6,015 bases of DNA from SAR86 cluster bacterium (GCA_016779285.1 JADHNV010000056.1:1-6015), one strand, 5' to 3'; counted from the stretch's first letter, positions 1-6,015 are shown. Made by a program: numbers and translations. Notes: generated from the letters alone by a model not told the origin.

Positions 1-618
1 ACCACTCAAGCTGGTTTCTATGGAATTCCATTAAAAGATTCGAGGTCTAAAACAGAAGTAACTCTTAAGCGCCTTGGTCTTTGGGAAAAACGCAATCAAC
101 AAGCTCGAACACTGTCTGGTGGATTTAAACGAAGGTTAATGATAGCTAAAGCCTTAATTCATGAACCAAAACTCTTAATACTTGATGAGCCCACAGCAGG
201 GGTTGATATAGAGCTAAGGCGTGAAATGTGGGAGTTTTTAAAAGAGATAAATGCTCAAGGTACTACCATTATTTTAACCACTCACTATTTAGAAGAAGCT
301 GAACAGTTATGCAAAAATATAGCGATCATTGATCATGGAGAACTGGTTGAAAATACTTCAATGAAAGACCTTCTTAGCAGGCTTGATGTTCAGGGGTTTG
401 TTCTAGATATTGATAAATCTTTAGATCAAGCTCCTTCTTTGCCCAATTTTCAAATCACCTTGGAAGATCCAACTACTTTAAATGTAGTTATTAAAAAAGA
501 TCAATCCATTAATGATCTCTTCAATCAATTATCAGCCCTTGATATTAATGTTTCATCTATGCGAAATGAATCAAATAGACTTGAAGAAATGTTTATTGAA
601 ATGGTAAAAAAGAATTAA
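1..618 (+). CDS. yadG: ABC-2 type transporter ATP-binding protein, YadG family (5' partial)
   Basis: Cytoplasmic ATPase subunit that should power the membrane protein encoded just downstream; the substrate is unknown. The frame is open from the first base, and 205 residues are visible. By comparison with E. coli YadG (about 308 aa, from memory) roughly 100 N-terminal residues, including Walker A and the Q-loop, lie upstream of the window. Visible, numbered from the first codon: the QAGFYG segment (3-8, QAGYYG in YadG), the ABC signature LSGG (38-41), Walker B LLILDEPT (58-65, catalytic Glu63), the D-loop AGVD (66-69) and the H-loop His95 in TTHYLEEAE. The tail carries the YadG-like ending SMRNESNRLEEMF. 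Near-identity to YadG through the signature-to-H-loop region makes the family call strong. An internal ATG at 139 lies after the signature motif and is not the start. The TAA is 2 bp before yadH, so the two are surely cotranscribed. Confidence 0.95.
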   Translation, partial: TTQAGFYGIPLKDSRSKTEVTLKRLGLWEKRNQQARTLSGGFKRRLMIAKALIHEPKLLILDEPTAGVDIELRREMWEFLKEINAQGTTIILTTHYLEEAEQLCKNIAIIDHGELVENTSMKDLLSRLDVQGFVLDIDKSLDQAPSLPNFQITLEDPTTLNVVIKKDQSINDLFNQLSALDINVSSMRNESNRLEEMFIEMVKKN

Positions 619-620
619 TC

Positions 621-1400
621 ATGAAAAGAGGCAATGAAATACTAGTTTCTTTAATTACTCTTGTTAGAAAAGAGATTAAACGATTTTTAAGAATTTGGGT
701 TCAGACATTGGTACCTCCAGCAGTTACCATGTCTTTATATTTTGTTATTTTTGGATCTTTAATTGGTCCAAGAATTGGAACCATGGATGGTTTGGACTAT
801 ATCCAATTTATGATACCCGGCCTCATAATGATGTCGGTTATTACAAATTCATATGCCAACGTTGTTTCATCTTTTTACTCTGTTAAATTTCAAAAATCTA
901 TAGAAGAGCTGTTGGTATCCCCAATGCCCAATTGGGCTATATTGGTAGGTTTTATTATGGGGGGAGTCTCTCGTGGTGTTCTGATTGGCTGTATAGTTTT
1001 TTGTGTGAGCCTTATTTTTTACCCATCATTCACAATTGTTAATCCCTTGCTAACAATTTCTGTTTTATTTCTAACAGCTATTTTGTTTTCGTTGATGGGA
1101 TTTATTAATGCTATTTTTGCAGATAGTTTCGATGATATTTCTATCATACCCACATTTGTTCTGACCCCCTTGATTTATTTGGGCGGTGTTTTTTATTCGA
1201 TTAATATTCTTCCTGATATTTGGCGAAATATCTCAATGGCAAATCCCATGTTATATGTTGTAAATACTTTCCGGGAAGGAATGCTTGGTGTAAGCGATGT
1301 TTCTATCCCATTTGCATTAGGAATGATTGTTTTTTTTATAGTTGTGCTTGCTTCAGCATGCCTTTTGCTTCTCCATAAGGGCACTGGAACACGTCAGTGA
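621..1400 (+). CDS. yadH: ABC-2 type transporter permease, YadH family
   Basis: Inner-membrane permease partner of the upstream ATPase; probably an exporter, with unknown substrate as for E. coli YadH. Length is 259 aa against about 256 in E. coli. The N-terminus carries the amphipathic coupling region followed by RIWVQTLVPP (24-33), almost the same as YadH. Six hydrophobic segments fit an ABC-2 fold: about 28-49, 62-82, 105-134, 141-166, 173-195 and 229-251. Other family landmarks are PGLIMMSVIT (66-75), the FDDIS..PTFVLTPLIYLGG stretch (170-189), and the ABC-2 signature region NPMLYVVNTFREGMLG (208-223). The ATG at 621 gives an N-terminus that aligns with E. coli within a few residues. The ribosome site is weak (A-rich, AAGAA), so translation is probably coupled to yadG. 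The stop TGA overlaps the queF GTG. A run of eight T at 1330-1337 leaves the frame intact. Confidence 0.95.
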   Translation: MKRGNEILVSLITLVRKEIKRFLRIWVQTLVPPAVTMSLYFVIFGSLIGPRIGTMDGLDYIQFMIPGLIMMSVITNSYANVVSSFYSVKFQKSIEELLVSPMPNWAILVGFIMGGVSRGVLIGCIVFCVSLIFYPSFTIVNPLLTISVLFLTAILFSLMGFINAIFADSFDDISIIPTFVLTPLIYLGGVFYSINILPDIWRNISMANPMLYVVNTFREGMLGVSDVSIPFALGMIVFFIVVLASACLLLLHKGTGTRQ

Positions 1401-2128
1401 AGGTTAAGTATCTAGGACAGCAGTCCATCCATGATCTAAATTCTTATTCTGCAGATTTTTTAGACTCTATTGAGCGAAATAATCATCATTTGGATGATTT
1501 TTTTGGATTGGATTATTGGAATGCCTATGAATTTTCATATTTAAACTCCAAGAATCTTCCGGTAATCGAAACTCTAGAGATAAAGATCTCAATGCACTCT
1601 AAGCTTACGGTTGAATCTAAATCTTTGAAATTATATCTAGCATCTTTTTATAATAAAAAATTTAATAATCCTTCCCGAGCCTACCAGTTAATCCAACAAG
1701 ATTTATCAAAACTTTTGGATTCCACGGTTTCGGTTAGAAAACTAAATAAATTTGATTCCGCTCCTAATTCAAGTCTCATTACAAGGTTTAAAACTAAAAT
1801 TCCGAAAAATAAGGTGATCCGCTTTGAGGGTTTTAGATCAATATGTCCAGTAACCTCGCAACCGGATTGGGGTAATATCTATATCCATTCTGCATCTGAC
1901 TCATTGGATCCAAAAAAATTAGCTAAATTCTTAAAATCTTATAGAACCAAGGGTGATTTTCATGAGGCGTGCATTGAATCAATTTTTACATGTTTGCGAA
2001 AAGATTTTGAAATTCAAGATTTAACTGTTTATGGAAAGTTTTTAAGAAGAGGGGGCATTGATATTAACCCTATGCGCTCAACCTCAAGAAAGATGTTTTT
2101 TAAAAACTTTAGAGATTTCAATCAATAA
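1397..2128 (+). CDS. queF: NADPH-dependent 7-cyano-7-deazaguanine reductase (preQ0 reductase), compact bimodular form
   Basis: Reduces the nitrile of preQ0 to the amine preQ1 with two NADPH, in the cytoplasm, on the pathway to queuosine in GUN-anticodon tRNAs. The layout is that of the bimodular (type II) enzyme: the N-terminal half carries ESKSLKLYLASF (73-84), which binds substrate and cofactor, and the C-terminal half carries the catalytic Cys150. Asp157 in QPDWG, His189-Glu190 in DFHEACIE and RRGGIDINP (217-225) keep exactly the Cys-to-Asp (7) and Cys-to-His (39) spacing of E. coli QueF (C190, D197, H229). At 243 aa it is about 40 residues shorter than E. coli (282), mostly from the linker between the halves and part of the N-terminus. 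The Cys context SICPVT resembles the unimodular B. subtilis type. The GTG start overlaps the yadH stop (GTGA) and gives an N-terminus (YLGQQSIHDLNSY) that aligns with E. coli. The 3' end overlaps tesA tail to tail by 11 bp. Confidence 0.95.
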   Translation: MKVKYLGQQSIHDLNSYSADFLDSIERNNHHLDDFFGLDYWNAYEFSYLNSKNLPVIETLEIKISMHSKLTVESKSLKLYLASFYNKKFNNPSRAYQLIQQDLSKLLDSTVSVRKLNKFDSAPNSSLITRFKTKIPKNKVIRFEGFRSICPVTSQPDWGNIYIHSASDSLDPKKLAKFLKSYRTKGDFHEACIESIFTCLRKDFEIQDLTVYGKFLRRGGIDINPMRSTSRKMFFKNFRDFNQ

Positions 2129-2792
2129 ACTGCTTCTCTAACAAAGGCAATATCTTTTTTCTCACCTCTTGCTCTACCTTCAAATGGCCATTGATATTTG
2201 GATGAATACCATCAGCTTGCATCAAGTTTGATGCAACCATCTCCTTTATTGAGCCTTCTATTAGATTAAGATGATGCTTATTTGCTAATTCAACATACAT
2301 ATTTTTAAATTGACTGGTATACCTATTTCCATAATTAGGCGGCAGCTCAACTCCTACTAAGACCACTTCAGCCCCTGCATCTTTTGACATTTTAATCATT
2401 TTATCTAAATTGATCTTTATAACTTTCTCAATGGACATGCCCCTCAATCCATCATTTCCCCCTAGTTCTAGAATTACCAAATTTGGCTCATGCTCCTCAA
2501 GTAATTTGGGTAGTCTAAAGAGACCTCCAGATGTTGTATCACCACTTATCCCAGCATTAACAATTCTGATATGAACCCCTTCATTATTTAAATTCTTTTC
2601 TAGGATTGACGGCCAAGACTCATCGAGTTTTACACCATATCCAGCACTTAAACTATCCCCTAAAATTACACCAATAAGCATATTCTCTTTGATTGGGCCT
2701 GATGAATTTACTGGTGGGGGAAGTACCAGTAGAATACCTAAAAGCAAAGCCAAGGACATTTTGAAAAATTTAATTTTAGAAGTTAAGAACAT
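2118..2792 (-). CDS. tesA: SGNH-family thioesterase I / lysophospholipase / arylesterase with signal peptide
   Basis: Exported esterase of the SGNH/GDSL fold; E. coli TesA hydrolyses acyl-CoA and other thioesters, lysophospholipids and aryl esters in the periplasm. Numbered from the ATG at 2792, this 224-aa protein (E. coli 208) has block I GDSLSAG (45-51, nucleophile Ser47), block II ISGDT with oxyanion Gly84, block III GGND with Asn113, and block V DGIHPN with Asp194 and His197, so the triad is complete. The signal peptide has a basic n-region (Lys6, 8, 11) and hydrophobic core 12-24, with likely cleavage after Ser30 (V-N-S). The ATG at 2759 (213 aa) is an alternative start, but it removes all positive charge from the n-region, so 2792 is preferred. 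Neither has a clear Shine-Dalgarno. The open frame continues upstream to 2990, but that extension is only the antisense of ybbA. It is divergent from ybbA and convergent with queF. Confidence 0.93.
   Translation of the reverse strand: MFLTSKIKFFKMSLALLLGILLVLPPPVNSSGPIKENMLIGVILGDSLSAGYGVKLDESWPSILEKNLNNEGVHIRIVNAGISGDTTSGGLFRLPKLLEEHEPNLVILELGGNDGLRGMSIEKVIKINLDKMIKMSKDAGAEVVLVGVELPPNYGNRYTSQFKNMYVELANKHHLNLIEGSIKEMVASNLMQADGIHPNINGHLKVEQEVRKKILPLLEKQFID
2707..2735 (+). promoter_or_regulatory. Possible sigma70 promoter for ybbAP inside tesA
   Basis: TTTACT (2707-2712, 4 of 6 to TTGACA) and TAGAAT (2730-2735, 5 of 6 to TATAAT) are separated by 17 bp. Transcription would start near 2742, leaving a leader of about 19 nt that includes AAGGA 2752-2756. 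A promoter must lie here because ybbA has no upstream gene on its own strand, but such matches are common in AT-rich DNA. Confidence 0.33.
2752..2756 (+). promoter_or_regulatory. Shine-Dalgarno for ybbA that decides the TTG start
   Basis: AAGGA sits four bases before TTG 2761. It supports that non-ATG start over the upstream TTG at 2689 and over an ATT at 2758, which would be only one base away. The spacing is slightly short, so initiation may be modest. The site lies inside the tesA coding sequence on the other strand. Confidence 0.55.
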
Positions 2793-3429
2793 CACAAAAG
2801 AAGTTAACAGCCCAGAGGGTCCTTTGACAATAGTTAAAGATATAAATTTGTCAGTACAAAAAGCTAAGCCTATCTCCTTAGTGGGTCCTTCAGGCTCTGG
2901 TAAAACTACGCTTTTAGCTATTATGGCTGGACTTGATTTACCCACATCTGGATCAGTTACATTGCTGGGTGCTGAGATTACTGCTCTCAATGAAGATAAG
3001 AGGGCGCAAATAAGAGGTAAAGATGTTGGCTTTGTTTTCCAGTCATTTCATTTAATGCCAAGATTAACAGCGCTCGATAATGTTATGTTGCCTCTTGAAA
3101 TCTTAGGAGATCCCGACTCAAGAGACAAAGCTCATGCAGCGCTCAAGGAAGTGGGTCTTTCAAAAAGAGCAAAGCATTATGCAACTCAATTAAGTGGGGG
3201 TGAAAAGCAGCGAGTTGCTATCGCTAGGTCTATTGTAAATAAACCTAAAATCTTATTTGCAGATGAGCCAACAGGTAACTTAGATAAAAAAAGCTCAAAT
3301 GCTATTACCGATCTCATATTTTCGCTAAATGAAATCATCGAAACAACCCTAATTTTAGTGACCCATGATTTGTCTTTAGCCAAAAAATGCAATGAAGTGT
3401 ATGAGCTTTCTGAAGGCCAATTATTATGA
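2761..3429 (+). CDS. ybbA: ABC transporter ATP-binding protein, YbbA family (MacB/LolD-like)
   Basis: Cytoplasmic ATPase that drives the YbbP membrane subunit encoded next. At 222 aa from TTG 2761 it matches E. coli YbbA (228) in length. Motifs, numbered from that start: Walker A GPSGSGKT (42-49), Q-loop VFQSF (Gln94), signature LSGGEKQR (144-151), Walker B ILFADEPTGNLD (164-175, catalytic Glu169) and H-loop THDL (His202). ADEPTGNLD and VFQSFHLMP are typical of the LolD/MacB/FtsE group. No ATG precedes Walker A in this frame. TTG 2761 gives MKNLILEVKNITKEV, which fits the family N-terminus, and has AAGGA four bases upstream. The earlier TTG at 2689 would add 24 residues with no family resemblance, lying antisense to the tesA signal sequence. 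The head-to-head overlap with tesA is 32 bp if tesA starts at 2792. The stop overlaps the ybbP start (ATGA), implying coupling and fixed stoichiometry. Confidence 0.94.
   Translation: MKNLILEVKNITKEVNSPEGPLTIVKDINLSVQKAKPISLVGPSGSGKTTLLAIMAGLDLPTSGSVTLLGAEITALNEDKRAQIRGKDVGFVFQSFHLMPRLTALDNVMLPLEILGDPDSRDKAHAALKEVGLSKRAKHYATQLSGGEKQRVAIARSIVNKPKILFADEPTGNLDKKSSNAITDLIFSLNEIIETTLILVTHDLSLAKKCNEVYELSEGQLL
2827..2854 (-). promoter_or_regulatory. Possible sigma70 promoter for tesA inside ybbA
   Basis: Read on the minus strand, CTGACA (2854-2849, 5 of 6 to TTGACA) and TATTGT (2832-2827, 4 of 6 to TATAAT) are 16 bp apart. The start would fall near 2820, giving a leader of about 28 nt before the ATG at 2792. 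tesA needs a promoter here because it is divergent from ybbA. The match is moderate and lies in coding sequence, so this is tentative. Confidence 0.25.
3412..3416 (+). promoter_or_regulatory. Shine-Dalgarno of ybbP
   Basis: GAAGG within the last codons of ybbA, nine bases before ATG 3426. With the ATGA stop/start overlap it indicates coupled translation of the ATPase and permease. Confidence 0.5.
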
Positions 3430-5891
3430 TTAAAGGCCTTGTATATGGCTTAAGAAAATTTTGGTCAGAAGTTTTTAGTGGTGACTTGCTCATACTATTC
3501 TTTTCAATTGTTTTGGCTGTAACTTCAATCTCAAGTGTTAGCTTTCTAGGAGATAGACTTAAATCTTCTATGCAAATGCAGGCCTCAAGCATTTTGGGTG
3601 CAGATCTAGTATTGCGCTCAGCCTCTGAAATAGATCCTAACTACTTAAACGCGGCTGCTGCAAATGGTCTTAATACAGCAGAAACCTCTACATTTTTAAG
3701 TATGATCATAACCGAGAATGATAATCTACTAACCTCTATTAAGGCTGTAACTGAGTCATATCCATTAAGAGGTGAATTGAAGGTTGTAAACTTTGAAGGT
3801 ATTCAAATCCAGCATTCCGGCTCACCTGAATCTGGCAACATCTGGGTAGAAAGAAAGATATCTGAATCTTTGGAGTTAACGTATCTTGATACAGTTTCTA
3901 TTGGTAATAAAAGTTTTATAGTTAATGGCATTATTGAAGATTACCCAGATAGAAATTCTAGTTTTGTTGGTTTTTATCCAATTGCAATTGTCAATATTCA
4001 TGATGTTGCTGAAATGGGGGTGATTCAAACAGGCAGTCGAGTTGTCTATAGAAACCTTTTTTCTGGAACTCAGAGCAACCTTGATAAATTTGAAGAATCT
4101 TTAGAAAACATACCAGCCAGCATTAGAGTGCAAATGGCATCAGATGTAAAAGATAACATGGGTGAAGATATCGCTAACTCAACAACATTCTTTAGTTTAG
4201 CTAGCCTTTTCACAATTATTATTTCAATTATTGCAGCCATGATGGCCGTAAGAAGGTACGCAAACAGAAATCTTCTTCAGACCTCATTAATGAAGGTTTT
4301 TGGTGCCCCTAAGTCGTTTATTTTGGGCTATCAAATCATACAACTTACCTTAATAGTTATTACAGCCACAAGCTTAGGTTTAATTTTGGGATTTGGGCTT
4401 CAGCATCTTTTATTAGTTACTTTGGAAGGAATTATCAATGTTGATTTGCCACCACCTTCATTTCAACCACTAATACTAGGCTTTATCACAGCTGCTTTTG
4501 TTGTGTCTGCAACCGCCTCCCCATACATAAAAATTCTTAGTGAAACCGAGCCAATAAGAATTTTAAGAAATGATTTTGAGATTAGATTGTCAAGCAATCT
4601 CATGATTTATCTAGTGGCCTTTTTTACATTTTTTGGCTTTCTAGGATTTTTATTTCAGGATATTAGATTAATTTTATACATACTCAGTTCATTGATTTTA
4701 GTAACTTCTGCTTTGTATCTTATAGGTAAATTATTGATTTTTACTTTATCTCGGATGAAATTTTCTAATGGAACGGGTTGGAATTTAGGTTTAAAGAATA
4801 TAGTTCAGCATAGCAAGGATAGCATTGTACAGTTAATTATATTTGGGCTTTCAATGTTGTTTCTTGTGGTTCTTGCAGAAACAAGAACTGATTTGGTAGA
4901 TTCATGGAGCGAATCGCTAGATGAAGAAACCCCTAATTATTTTTTATTTAATATTCAAGAATATAACTTGCAACCTATCTCTGCTTATTTTGAGGATAAG
5001 GAGAATATTACTCCAGATTTCACGCCTTTAATTCGAGGTAGACTCTTATCTGCAATTCGTCCTGGATCTGAGGATGTTCAATTTAATAATTTGATGGAAC
5101 GTGAGGCCAATCTAACCTGGCGACATGAATTACCATCAAGCAATACATTGACCGAAGGTCAATGGTGGTCTGATGGTGATGAAGTTGCAGAAGTTTCGAT
5201 TGATCAAGAGATTGCTGCATCTATGGGAATTGAAATAGGGGATGAGCTTACTTTCTCAGCCGGAGGCCAATCCTTTAGCGTCTCAGTATCAAGCTTTCGA
5301 GAAATCATGTGGCAAAGTTTTTCACCCAATTTCTTTTTTATTCTATCGCCAGCCGCAGGCAAAGAACTCCCCAGTTCATACATCACCAGCATCAAGCTAA
5401 GAAATCCTCAAGGGTTTATGCAAAACTTTAGCAGTCGTTTCCCCACAATTACCAGCGTTGATCTCGAGAGGATCATAAATCAAGCTAAAACCTCTTTATC
5501 AAGTGCTTCTCTGGCTGTGCAATATATTTTCCTCTTAACATTCATTGCTGGTATTCTGGCTTTAATAGCCTCAATTTATACCAATAGAGATCAACGAATA
5601 AAAGAGACAGCCATAATGCATGCAATTGGAGCAAGCAGGGCGCTTATTTTTCAATCAGCCGCATCAGAGTTTTTAATTTTGGGACTACTATCTTCGACTG
5701 CAGCAATTATATTTTCTATGGCTTTATCATCTTTAATTTTCTATCAATTTCTAGATTTAATTTATACCCCAAATTTCTTGATCCTTGGGATTAGTTATAT
5801 TCTTGGCGTAGGTCTTATATTTACAGCAGGCTTTCTCTCAATAAGAACAAGTATTTATGCCTCGCCCATGATCACTTTGAGAGATTCTTAA
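3426..5891 (+). CDS. ybbP: ABC transporter permease, YbbP family (FtsX/MacB-PCD domains)
   Basis: Large inner-membrane subunit of the YbbAP ABC machine, at 821 aa close to E. coli YbbP (about 804). Ten hydrophobic segments are visible, at about 21-41, 254-275, 297-325, 347-367, 391-410, 414-437, 465-484, 697-717, 741-770 and 784-806. They leave two large extracytoplasmic domains, about 42-253 and 485-696, the fused two-half plan of YbbP rather than the four-TM MacB/LolC plan. Each half has an FtsX-type coupling stretch after its first core helix: LMKVFGAPKSF (288-298) and IMHAIGASRALIFQ (730-743). The second domain contains EANLTWRHELP and EGQWW (560-581), which I recognise as YbbP-like. MacB-superfamily members work by mechanotransmission, and in E. 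coli YbbP is associated with TesA, which is encoded divergently here. A GAAGG at 3412-3416, nine bases before ATG 3426, supports the start. The substrate is not evident. Confidence 0.94.
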   Translation: MIKGLVYGLRKFWSEVFSGDLLILFFSIVLAVTSISSVSFLGDRLKSSMQMQASSILGADLVLRSASEIDPNYLNAAAANGLNTAETSTFLSMIITENDNLLTSIKAVTESYPLRGELKVVNFEGIQIQHSGSPESGNIWVERKISESLELTYLDTVSIGNKSFIVNGIIEDYPDRNSSFVGFYPIAIVNIHDVAEMGVIQTGSRVVYRNLFSGTQSNLDKFEESLENIPASIRVQMASDVKDNMGEDIANSTTFFSLASLFTIIISIIAAMMAVRRYANRNLLQTSLMKVFGAPKSFILGYQIIQLTLIVITATSLGLILGFGLQHLLLVTLEGIINVDLPPPSFQPLILGFITAAFVVSATASPYIKILSETEPIRILRNDFEIRLSSNLMIYLVAFFTFFGFLGFLFQDIRLILYILSSLILVTSALYLIGKLLIFTLSRMKFSNGTGWNLGLKNIVQHSKDSIVQLIIFGLSMLFLVVLAETRTDLVDSWSESLDEETPNYFLFNIQEYNLQPISAYFEDKENITPDFTPLIRGRLLSAIRPGSEDVQFNNLMEREANLTWRHELPSSNTLTEGQWWSDGDEVAEVSIDQEIAASMGIEIGDELTFSAGGQSFSVSVSSFREIMWQSFSPNFFFILSPAAGKELPSSYITSIKLRNPQGFMQNFSSRFPTITSVDLERIINQAKTSLSSASLAVQYIFLLTFIAGILALIASIYTNRDQRIKETAIMHAIGASRALIFQSAASEFLILGLLSSTAAIIFSMALSSLIFYQFLDLIYTPNFLILGISYILGVGLIFTAGFLSIRTSIYASPMITLRDS

Positions 5892-5909
5892 GTTTAGTTA
5901 GGGTAAAAT
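5877..5909 (+). promoter_or_regulatory. Possible promoter of tRNA-Ser(GGA)
   Basis: TAAAAT (5904-5909) matches the -10 consensus at 5 of 6 and lies 16 bases before the mature tRNA 5' end, a normal distance for a short tRNA leader. The best -35-like match is TTGAGA (5877-5882, 5 of 6) at the end of ybbP, but the 21-bp spacer is too long for ordinary sigma70 use. Readthrough from ybbAP is the alternative source of the tRNA. Confidence 0.35.
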
Positions 5910-5917
5910 GCTTTACC
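5902..5917 (+). other. Perfect 6-bp hairpin in the ybbP to tRNA-Ser gap
   Basis: GGTAAA (5902-5907) and TTTACC (5912-5917) are exact inverted repeats around the loop ATGC, beginning 11 bases after the ybbP stop. It could slow or end ybbAP transcription or protect the mRNA 3' end. However, no U-run follows (the next bases are AATAAGCA), so it is not a canonical intrinsic terminator. It overlaps the -10-like TAAAAT of the putative tRNA promoter. Confidence 0.45.
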
Positions 5918-5925
5918 AATAAGCA

Positions 5926-6015
5926 GGAGAGATGGCAGAGTGGTCGATTGCGCTACCTTGGAAAGGTAGTAACTGGGCAACTGGTTCCGGGGTTCGAATC
6001 CCCGTCTCTCCGCCA
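5926..6015 (+). tRNA. tRNA-Ser (anticodon GGA)
   Basis: Complete 90-nt class II tRNA that reads UCC and UCU serine codons. The acceptor GGAGAGA (5926-5932) pairs with TCTCTCC (6005-6011), followed by discriminator G6012 and encoded CCA (6013-6015). The D arm begins at 5935 (GCA...TGC, with the usual GAGTGG loop start). The anticodon stem CTACC/GGTAG encloses the loop TTGGAAA, with anticodon GGA at 5960-5962. The T arm is CGGGG-TTCGAAT-CCCCG (5988-6004). The long variable arm typical of serine tRNAs, 5971-5986, folds as AACTGG/CTGGTT around a GCAA tetraloop, using two G-U pairs. The discriminator G and long variable arm agree with serine identity. The gene ends exactly at the window edge, so its downstream context is not visible. 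Confidence 0.97.

Noticed and set aside
1330..1337. Run of eight T in yadH (and seven T at 1498-1504 in queF) as phase-variation tracts
   Set aside because: Both frames are intact and full-length, and such runs are expected in low-GC coding sequence; there is no surface or defence function to suggest switching.
2689..2760. Upstream TTG start for ybbA at 2689
   Set aside because: The 24 extra residues (rich in G, S, T, P) are unlike the family N-terminus and are antisense to tesA; TTG 2761 with AAGGA fits better.
2824..2846. Perfect TTGACA at 2824-2829 with TATAAA at 2841-2846 on the plus strand
   Set aside because: The spacer is only 11 bp, and the site is within ybbA downstream of its start, so it is probably chance in AT-rich coding DNA.
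2793..2990. Extension of the tesA frame upstream to 2990 (66 extra residues)
   Set aside because: The added residues have no TesA resemblance, would bury the signal peptide internally, and are the antisense of the ybbA Walker A region.
5204..5395. Short open frames on the opposite strand of ybbP and elsewhere (695-886, 1193-1384, 3186-3392, 3335-3592)
   Set aside because: They lie fully or mostly within well-supported genes, show no family motifs or ribosome sites, and are best seen as shadow frames.
1397..6015. Functional link between queF and the tRNA-Ser gene
   Set aside because: Queuosine is placed in GUN-anticodon tRNAs (Asp, Asn, His, Tyr). The GGA serine tRNA is not a target, and the genes are separated by an unrelated module.
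1..6015. Search for a new defence, CRISPR, phage or mobile system
   Set aside because: All coding space is taken by recognisable housekeeping or transporter families in an operon-like layout; no repeats, transposase, integrase or orphan gene is visible.

Overview
This window is a compact, low-GC stretch of bacterial chromosome, apparently from a gammaproteobacterium. The proteins read most like the Escherichia coli YadG, YadH, QueF, TesA, YbbA and YbbP families. The AT-rich codon use, overlapping stop/start codons and near absence of intergenic DNA suggest a streamlined lineage, such as the low-GC marine gammaproteobacteria. That placement is inference; no species can be named from the sequence alone.

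Layout. (1) 1-2128, plus strand: a tightly packed run of yadG (5' end outside the window), yadH and queF. yadG and yadH are 2 bp apart, and yadH and queF share a GTGA overlap. YadG and YadH form an ABC-2 type transporter of unknown substrate. QueF is the nitrile reductase that makes preQ1 for queuosine in tRNA. (2) 2118-2792, minus strand: tesA, a secreted or periplasmic SGNH-family thioesterase/lysophospholipase/arylesterase. Its 3' end overlaps the 3' end of queF by 11 bp. (3) 2761-5891, plus strand: ybbA and ybbP, coupled by an ATGA overlap. They encode a MacB/LolCDE-superfamily ATPase and a 10-TM permease with two large extracytoplasmic domains. ybbA diverges from tesA with no spacer: its best start (TTG 2761) lies one base beyond the internal tesA ATG or 31 bases inside the longer tesA frame. 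(4) 5892-5925: the only noncoding gap of any size, 34 bp, holding a perfect 6-bp hairpin overlapped by a -10-like TAAAAT. (5) 5926-6015: a complete tRNA-Ser(GGA) with encoded CCA, ending on the last base of the window.

How the genes work together. TesA, YbbA and YbbP are a conserved divergent neighbourhood. They probably act as one unit in which an ABC machine works on hydrophobic molecules in the inner membrane and a periplasmic SGNH hydrolase processes them. YadGH-QueF shares an operon-like layout, but I see no biochemical link between the exporter and queuosine synthesis. No mobile element, CRISPR array, phage gene or clearly new system is visible. The points most worth a second look are the compact QueF with a type I-like active-site segment, and the overlapping divergent tesA/ybbA starts.
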